Shown one piece after another: positions 59,927 to 64,000 of a DNA stretch of 64,000 nucleotides. Below the pieces are notes generated by a model. That model ran no database searches and was not told the origin of the DNA. It saw only the letters and a program-made list of their open reading frames with translations. Position numbers and translations under genes: made by a program. How positions within the stretch are numbered: the stretch's first letter is position 1; every line of letters starts with the position of its first letter. Source of the DNA: Algorimicrobium algoritergicola. Lineage in GTDB: Bacteria > Bacteroidota > Bacteroidia > Flavobacteriales > Flavobacteriaceae. The stretch lies in assembly GCF_008086165.1 (NCBI RefSeq), contig NZ_VSKL01000001.1, positions 806,001 through 870,000 of the forward strand, written 5' to 3'.

Positions 59927-60439
59927 ATGAGAAACATTGGTTTAATACTTGTTTTGTGCTTCTTTTCTTGTCAGAATACAGATTCTGAAACAAGTCAGGT
60001 GTCTAATGAAAAAGCTATCAGTGAGTTAGTGACAAAAGCAGATATAGAAGCTTTAAAATACACAGATTTTATTGTGGATCAGAAAGTAGAAAAAGCCATC
60101 AGCGCTTGGGTAAAATACGGTGAGATAAATAGTGTTATTTTAGATGTAAAATCTGGAAATTTGTCGTTTTTTAAATCGAATAAACAAATTGTAGCAACTT
60201 TAAACAATGAGCTTAAATCTACGATTCCAGATGCTATAGCGTCACCACTAATTCTATCTCGTGTGATAGCTGTAGAAACTAAAATGTTCAAATTGGAAGG
60301 TGTTGTTAATTTATCTGCTCCAACAAAAGAAGCTATTTTAGAAACCGTAAAAGAGCTGTTAGTTGCTTTTTCAAATTTAAATCTTCAAATGAATAAGCAG
60401 ATAGAAAAAGAATCTCAACGAATTCAGAAACCCTATTAA
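59927..60439 (+). CDS. Small lipoprotein of unknown function
   Basis: The 170-residue protein has a lipobox with Cys15 (LCFFSC). The mature part is predicted mostly helical, with EKAISELVTKADIEALKYTDFIVDQKVEKAIS and a late coiled segment. The start is taken at 59927 because the frame open to 59873 includes the promoter and adds a non-signal extension. I do not recognise a family; the pattern may be one of the bacterial lipoproteins with helical bundle. Confidence 0.78.
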   Translation: MRNIGLILVLCFFSCQNTDSETSQVSNEKAISELVTKADIEALKYTDFIVDQKVEKAISAWVKYGEINSVILDVKSGNLSFFKSNKQIVATLNNELKSTIPDAIASPLILSRVIAVETKMFKLEGVVNLSAPTKEAILETVKELLVAFSNLNLQMNKQIEKESQRIQKPY

Positions 60440-60538
60440 CTCTTGTTTTATTTATTAATATTTTGTTAATATATGGTTGTTTTCAATTAACAAAATCAAA
60501 TAGTAGTAAATTGTACCGTTAAAATAAACACAAAACTT

Positions 60539-62638
60539 ATGAATTCTAACTTAAAAAAAGCATCATTATTTAGTGCAGCCGCCTTTATGGGTTTAATGGC
60601 TTGTAAAAATGATGCTAAAGAAGAAACCGCGCTTGTAGAAGAGGAATCCATTCCAGGAATTAATTTGGAATATATGGATACCGATGTCAAGCCAAATGAT
60701 GACTTTTTTAATTATGTAAATGGCACATGGTTAAAGACAACCGAAATTCCAGATGATCAATCTACTTGGGGAAGTTTTAATGAGCTTCGTAAAAAAACAG
60801 ATGCTGATGCTTTAAGTATTTTGGAAGCAGCCATGTCTGATGATAAGGATATAGAGAAAATACAGGTCTTGCCTGGTTCAGATCAGGAGAAGGCTGTGTT
60901 TTTATATCAAACCATTATGGATACTTTGGGTAGAAACAAGCAAGGTTTAGAACCAATCAAACCTTATTTAGCCAAAATTGATGCTATTGAAAACATCAAT
61001 GATTTACAAGACTATATGATTGATATGGAACCACTTGGAGGTGGTGGATTATATGGTTTTGGTGTAAGTTCAGATCCAAAAGACAGCAATAGAAATGTTG
61101 CTTATTTAGGAGGAGGAAGTACAGGCTTACCAGACCGTGATTATTATGTGAAAGATGATGCGGACTCTAAAGAAAAGCGGGAGAAATATGTGGCACATAT
61201 TACAAGAATGTTACAATATTTAGGAGAAACAGAAGCGGATGCAAATGCAGAAGCCAAGCAAATATTAGCGTTTGAAACGCGTTTAGCAGAAGCTAAAATG
61301 GATAAGGTAGACAGACGTGATGCTAGAAAGCGTTACAATCCAAGATCTATTGACCAAGTACAAAAAATGGTGCCAGCCGTTAATTGGAAAAACTTTTTAA
61401 GCGGAATTGGTGTTAAGGAATTAGATACCGTTATTATTGGCGATATAAATTACTTTAACCGCTTGCAGGAAGTTTTAGCTGAAAATAATGTAGACGATTG
61501 GAAAGCATACCTACGTTGGGATGCCTTTAATGGTTCTGCCGGACAATTAAGTACGGAACTAGAAACTGCTAGTTGGGAGTTTTATGGTCGTGAATTAAAT
61601 GGTGCTAAAAAGCAACGTCCACGTGATGAGCGTGCTTTAGGATCTTTAAACGGAACAGTAGGTGAAGCTTTAGGAAAATTATATGTTGATAAAATGTTTC
61701 CACCGGAAGCAAAAGCAAAAGCTGAAAAAATGATTGCTAATGTAATTTTAGCTTTTGAAAACCGTATTAATAATTTGGAATGGATGAGTCCAGAAACCAA
61801 GAAAAAAGCGATTGAAAAACTACAAGCAACATCCATTAAAATTGCGTATCCAGATAAGTGGAAAGACTATTCAGCATTAGAAATTAAAGGTGTTGATGAA
61901 GGTGGATCATATTTACAGAATTCCTTAAATGCACGTGCTTGGAATTTTAAAAAGGATATTGATAAATTAGGGAAACCAGTTGATAAGAGTGAATGGTATA
62001 TGGCGCCACAGGTTGTGAATGCCTATTTTAATCCAGCTTACAATGAAATTGTTTTTCCAGCAGCTATTTTACAACCACCTTTCTATAATTATAAAGCGGA
62101 TGACGCTGTAAATTACGGTGGAATTGGTGCTGTTATAGGACATGAAATATCGCATAGTTTTGACGATTCTGGATCGCGTTACGATAAAGATGGTAACTTA
62201 AATAACTGGTGGACAGATGCTGATTTAGAGCAGTTTGAAACTTTAGGGAACCAATTAGCAGATCAGTACAGTGCTATTGAAGTATTACCAGATGTAACTA
62301 TTAATGGAAAATTCACTTTGGGTGAAAACATTGGTGATTTAGGTGGTGTTTTAGCAGCTTATGATGCCTTACAATTAAGTTTTAAAGATAATGGCAGGCC
62401 AGAAGATATTGATGGCTTTACAGCAGAACAACGTTTCTTTATGAGTTGGGCAACTGTATGGAGAACTAAAATGCGTGACGATGCTTTAAAAACGCGTATT
62501 AAAACAGATCCACATTCGCCAGGAATGAATCGTGCTGTGCAACCCTTATTAAATATAGATGCGTTTTATGAAGCATTTAATATTAAAGCAGGTGATAGTA
62601 TGTATATTGCTCCAGAACAACGTGTAAGAATCTGGTAA
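60539..62638 (+). CDS. M13-family zinc metallopeptidase lipoprotein (neprilysin/PepO-like)
   Basis: The 699-residue enzyme has a lipobox with Cys22 (GLMAC). The zinc site HEISH is in VIGHEISHSFDD, and the third ligand Glu in ENIGDLGG, followed by the NAYFNPAYNEIVFPAAIL substrate-site segment upstream. The C-terminal CXXW-like ending reads QRVRIW. M13 proteins cut oligopeptides up to about 40 residues; this one would act in the periplasm or at the surface. Length fits the family. Its own terminator follows. Confidence 0.95.
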   Translation: MNSNLKKASLFSAAAFMGLMACKNDAKEETALVEEESIPGINLEYMDTDVKPNDDFFNYVNGTWLKTTEIPDDQSTWGSFNELRKKTDADALSILEAAMSDDKDIEKIQVLPGSDQEKAVFLYQTIMDTLGRNKQGLEPIKPYLAKIDAIENINDLQDYMIDMEPLGGGGLYGFGVSSDPKDSNRNVAYLGGGSTGLPDRDYYVKDDADSKEKREKYVAHITRMLQYLGETEADANAEAKQILAFETRLAEAKMDKVDRRDARKRYNPRSIDQVQKMVPAVNWKNFLSGIGVKELDTVIIGDINYFNRLQEVLAENNVDDWKAYLRWDAFNGSAGQLSTELETASWEFYGRELNGAKKQRPRDERALGSLNGTVGEALGKLYVDKMFPPEAKAKAEKMIANVILAFENRINNLEWMSPETKKKAIEKLQATSIKIAYPDKWKDYSALEIKGVDEGGSYLQNSLNARAWNFKKDIDKLGKPVDKSEWYMAPQVVNAYFNPAYNEIVFPAAILQPPFYNYKADDAVNYGGIGAVIGHEISHSFDDSGSRYDKDGNLNNWWTDADLEQFETLGNQLADQYSAIEVLPDVTINGKFTLGENIGDLGGVLAAYDALQLSFKDNGRPEDIDGFTAEQRFFMSWATVWRTKMRDDALKTRIKTDPHSPGMNRAVQPLLNIDAFYEAFNIKAGDSMYIAPEQRVRIW

Positions 62639-62666
62639 TTATTCTTAATTTTAGTATTTAAAATAT

Positions 62667-62697
62667 AAAAGCAGCTAAATTTTTAGCTGCTTTTTCT
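62667..62697 (+). terminator. Terminator after the M13 peptidase gene
   Basis: GCAGCTAA (62671-62678) pairs with TTAGCTGC (62683-62690), extended by A/T pairs outside, with a T-run after it. Confidence 0.9.
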
Positions 62698-62854
62698 TTG
62701 TCAAAAAAATACATTTTTATTATTAAAACCAAAGGGTCCTAATGAGTTTTGACCGCGTGCATTGTTCGCAACAGATTATTCAAGATGTAATTTGATTATG
62801 AGCAACTGGACATCATTATTTCGTTGATAATTAGTTGTTTTAAGACATAAAAAA

Positions 62855-62883
62855 ACATCCATTTTTATTATAAAATTGGATGT
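62855..62883 (-). terminator. Terminator after the TPR protein gene
   Basis: ACATCCA (62855-62861) pairs with TGGATGT (62877-62883), with A/T-rich inner pairs; on the minus strand it is followed by seven Ts. The rest of the 62639-62916 gap holds no recognisable gene. Confidence 0.8.
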
Positions 62884-62916
62884 TCTAAATGCTACTAGTT
62901 GTTTAAAAAAAAGAAT

Positions 62917-63621
62917 CTATTCTTTTGGTTTAGCCTCTTTTTTCTGATTCATTAAAGCATTCTTACTTATTTGAACCAAATTGAAATTAGGTGCTATTTT
63001 TAAAGCTTCATCTAAAATAGCTACAGCAGCATCTATATTAGTTGCCTTGTTTTCGTTATATTTAGATAAGCCTTTTAAATATAAAAAGGCAGCTTTTAAA
63101 GGTACTTGATAGGGTTGTTGACTCTCATAAAATGTTTTACCCATATTTTCTTTTGAATTGGTTAAACCATATTCAATATAGGTGTTAGATTTTGTCAAAT
63201 TATTAGTCTGTAAATAGAGTTCAGCAAGCTCATAAGCTATAGAAGGGTCTGGTGTGCGCTTAAACAATTCTTCAAAATGAATAAGCGCTCGATTAGGTTC
63301 ATTAAGCGCTTTTAAAGAAACCGCTTTTACTTCAATTGCAATATCAGAATCTGTTGGGCTGGTATCAATACCTATGGTATTTAAAGCTTGTACATGGTTG
63401 CCTTCACTCATGTAAACCATAGCTAACGTATCCTTATGTGCCTGTGCTTCTGAAGGTGATAACAAAATTAAATGTGTTAACCCATTGATAATCCCTTGGG
63501 AGTCTCCTTGAATTTTCATTTGCTTGTAATATTCACGGTAGTGATTTAGCAATTCTTGACTGGTTTGTGCTTGCGCTTGAAATCCTAAAACACATAACAC
63601 AACAATAAGTAATTTCTTCAT
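62917..63621 (-). CDS. Secreted TPR-repeat protein
   Basis: The 234-residue protein starts at ATG 63621 (MKKLLIVVLCVLGFQAQAQ), a perfect signal peptide; the longer frame to 63648 adds nine residues before it. Four to five TPR-like helical pairs follow (for example PNRALIHFEELFKRTPDPSIAYELAELYLQTN). TPRs mediate protein contacts. It follows the cut gene at the window edge on the same strand by 69 bases. Confidence 0.82.
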   Translation of the reverse strand: MKKLLIVVLCVLGFQAQAQTSQELLNHYREYYKQMKIQGDSQGIINGLTHLILLSPSEAQAHKDTLAMVYMSEGNHVQALNTIGIDTSPTDSDIAIEVKAVSLKALNEPNRALIHFEELFKRTPDPSIAYELAELYLQTNNLTKSNTYIEYGLTNSKENMGKTFYESQQPYQVPLKAAFLYLKGLSKYNENKATNIDAAVAILDEALKIAPNFNLVQISKNALMNQKKEAKPKE

Positions 63622-63690
63622 AATAAATAGTCGTTTAATAGGCTTCAAAGCTAAAAAAAATACTTAATGAATATCTTAAAACAATACTAA

Positions 63691-64000
63691 TTATTTAATT
63701 GTCACTGTACTTTTAATAATAACCGCATCATTTAGCACAAATGGCTTCGGTATCATGGCTTTTGTTCTGCCTGGAATTGTAAAATGACTATTAGTTAGTA
63801 AATTATAAGTAGCTTCATAAACCTGTAAAGTTGTTTTTTGGTTCTTCGGAACTATTAATTGCATGTCTAACGGTTCATTCTCCGAAACATAATAACTAAA
63901 TAATCTGTTATTGTAGCGATCTGCAAAAACATGACCGGATGCATCATCCTTTATTGCAGGAATACCATTAATCATTGCATCCTTAAAAATATTTGTACTA
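63691..64000 (-). CDS. C-terminal part of a gene cut by the window edge
   Basis: The frame stays open to the window end, so the gene continues upstream beyond 64000 and the ATG at 63975 is internal. The visible 100 or so residues end in KPFVLNDAVIIKSTVTIK and contain SSGHVFADRYNNRLF-like and PLDMQLIVPKNQKTTLQVYE segments, with a beta-sandwich look. This could be the C-terminal domain of a large secreted peptidase, but the evidence is too thin to name it. Confidence 0.6.
   Translation of the reverse strand, partial: STNIFKDAMINGIPAIKDDASGHVFADRYNNRLFSYYVSENEPLDMQLIVPKNQKTTLQVYEATYNLLTNSHFTIPGRTKAMIPKPFVLNDAVIIKSTVTIK

Noticed and set aside
62639-62916. Small RNA or gene in the gap after the M13 peptidase
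   Set aside because: Only the two terminators are convincing; no promoter or start was found between them.

Overview
The window is low-GC bacterial DNA from a Flavobacteriaceae member (Bacteroidota), probably a marine, flexirubin-pigmented one; the genus cannot be fixed from the sequence. The evidence is the Bacteroidota-type promoters (TTG with TAnnTTTG), the scarcity of Shine-Dalgarno sites, many lipoboxes ending in S-C, an SDR-type threonine dehydrogenase, and a near-complete flexirubin (aryl polyene-dialkylresorcinol ester) pigment locus.

Layout. 1-2.2 kb: a cut gene, cvpA-like, a small conserved protein and pheS. 2.2-9.1 kb: a tripartite RND efflux operon (adaptor, pump, outer-membrane factor) led by a GbsR/MarR-type regulator and closed by a TetR-type regulator; its middle part is strikingly GC-rich. 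9.1-16.8 kb: housekeeping and envelope genes (a KefB-like antiporter, an SDR, a CDP-alcohol phosphatidyltransferase, gpsA, a lipoprotein, a BON-LysM protein). 16.7-18.9 kb: a small accessory island with a CPBP protease and a cysteine-rich lipoprotein, bracketed by a 36-bp direct repeat that includes a broken copy of the LysM gene end, followed by a repetitive palindromic element. 19-21.4 kb: an MBOAT O-acyltransferase with an SGNH-like partner.

22-56.2 kb: the pigment cluster, almost all on the minus strand with overlapping or closely spaced genes, reading from a tyrosine ammonia-lyase (54.8 kb) down to a PaaK-like ligase (22.5 kb) and two small membrane proteins. A flavin halogenase is divergent at 54.9 kb. 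Proposed logic: the lyase makes p-coumarate, the PaaK-like enzyme activates it, and two ACPs, three ketosynthases, a chain-length-factor-like protein, a ketoreductase and three hotdog proteins build the aryl polyene. DarA and DarB make the dialkylresorcinol. A methyltransferase, the halogenase and a phytoene-desaturase-like enzyme tailor the product. Acyltransferases (LPLAT, BtrH-like, PlsC domain, C45) are candidates for ester formation. LolA, an MMPL exporter and an ABC-2 transporter would move the product to the envelope. 56.2-64 kb: two secreted proteins of unknown function, L-threonine dehydrogenase, a lipoprotein, an M13 metallopeptidase, a TPR protein and a cut gene.

Points most worth a second look: a roughly 92-nt leader shared by two unlinked exported-protein genes (15.1 and 53.2 kb); the LysM-bracketed CPBP/cysteine-rich lipoprotein cassette; the MMPL-PlsC fusion with a degenerate methyltransferase-like tail; the hotdog and ketosynthase-like proteins that lack usual catalytic residues; and the mosaic efflux operon. 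No tRNA, rRNA, CRISPR array, transposase or prophage gene was seen.
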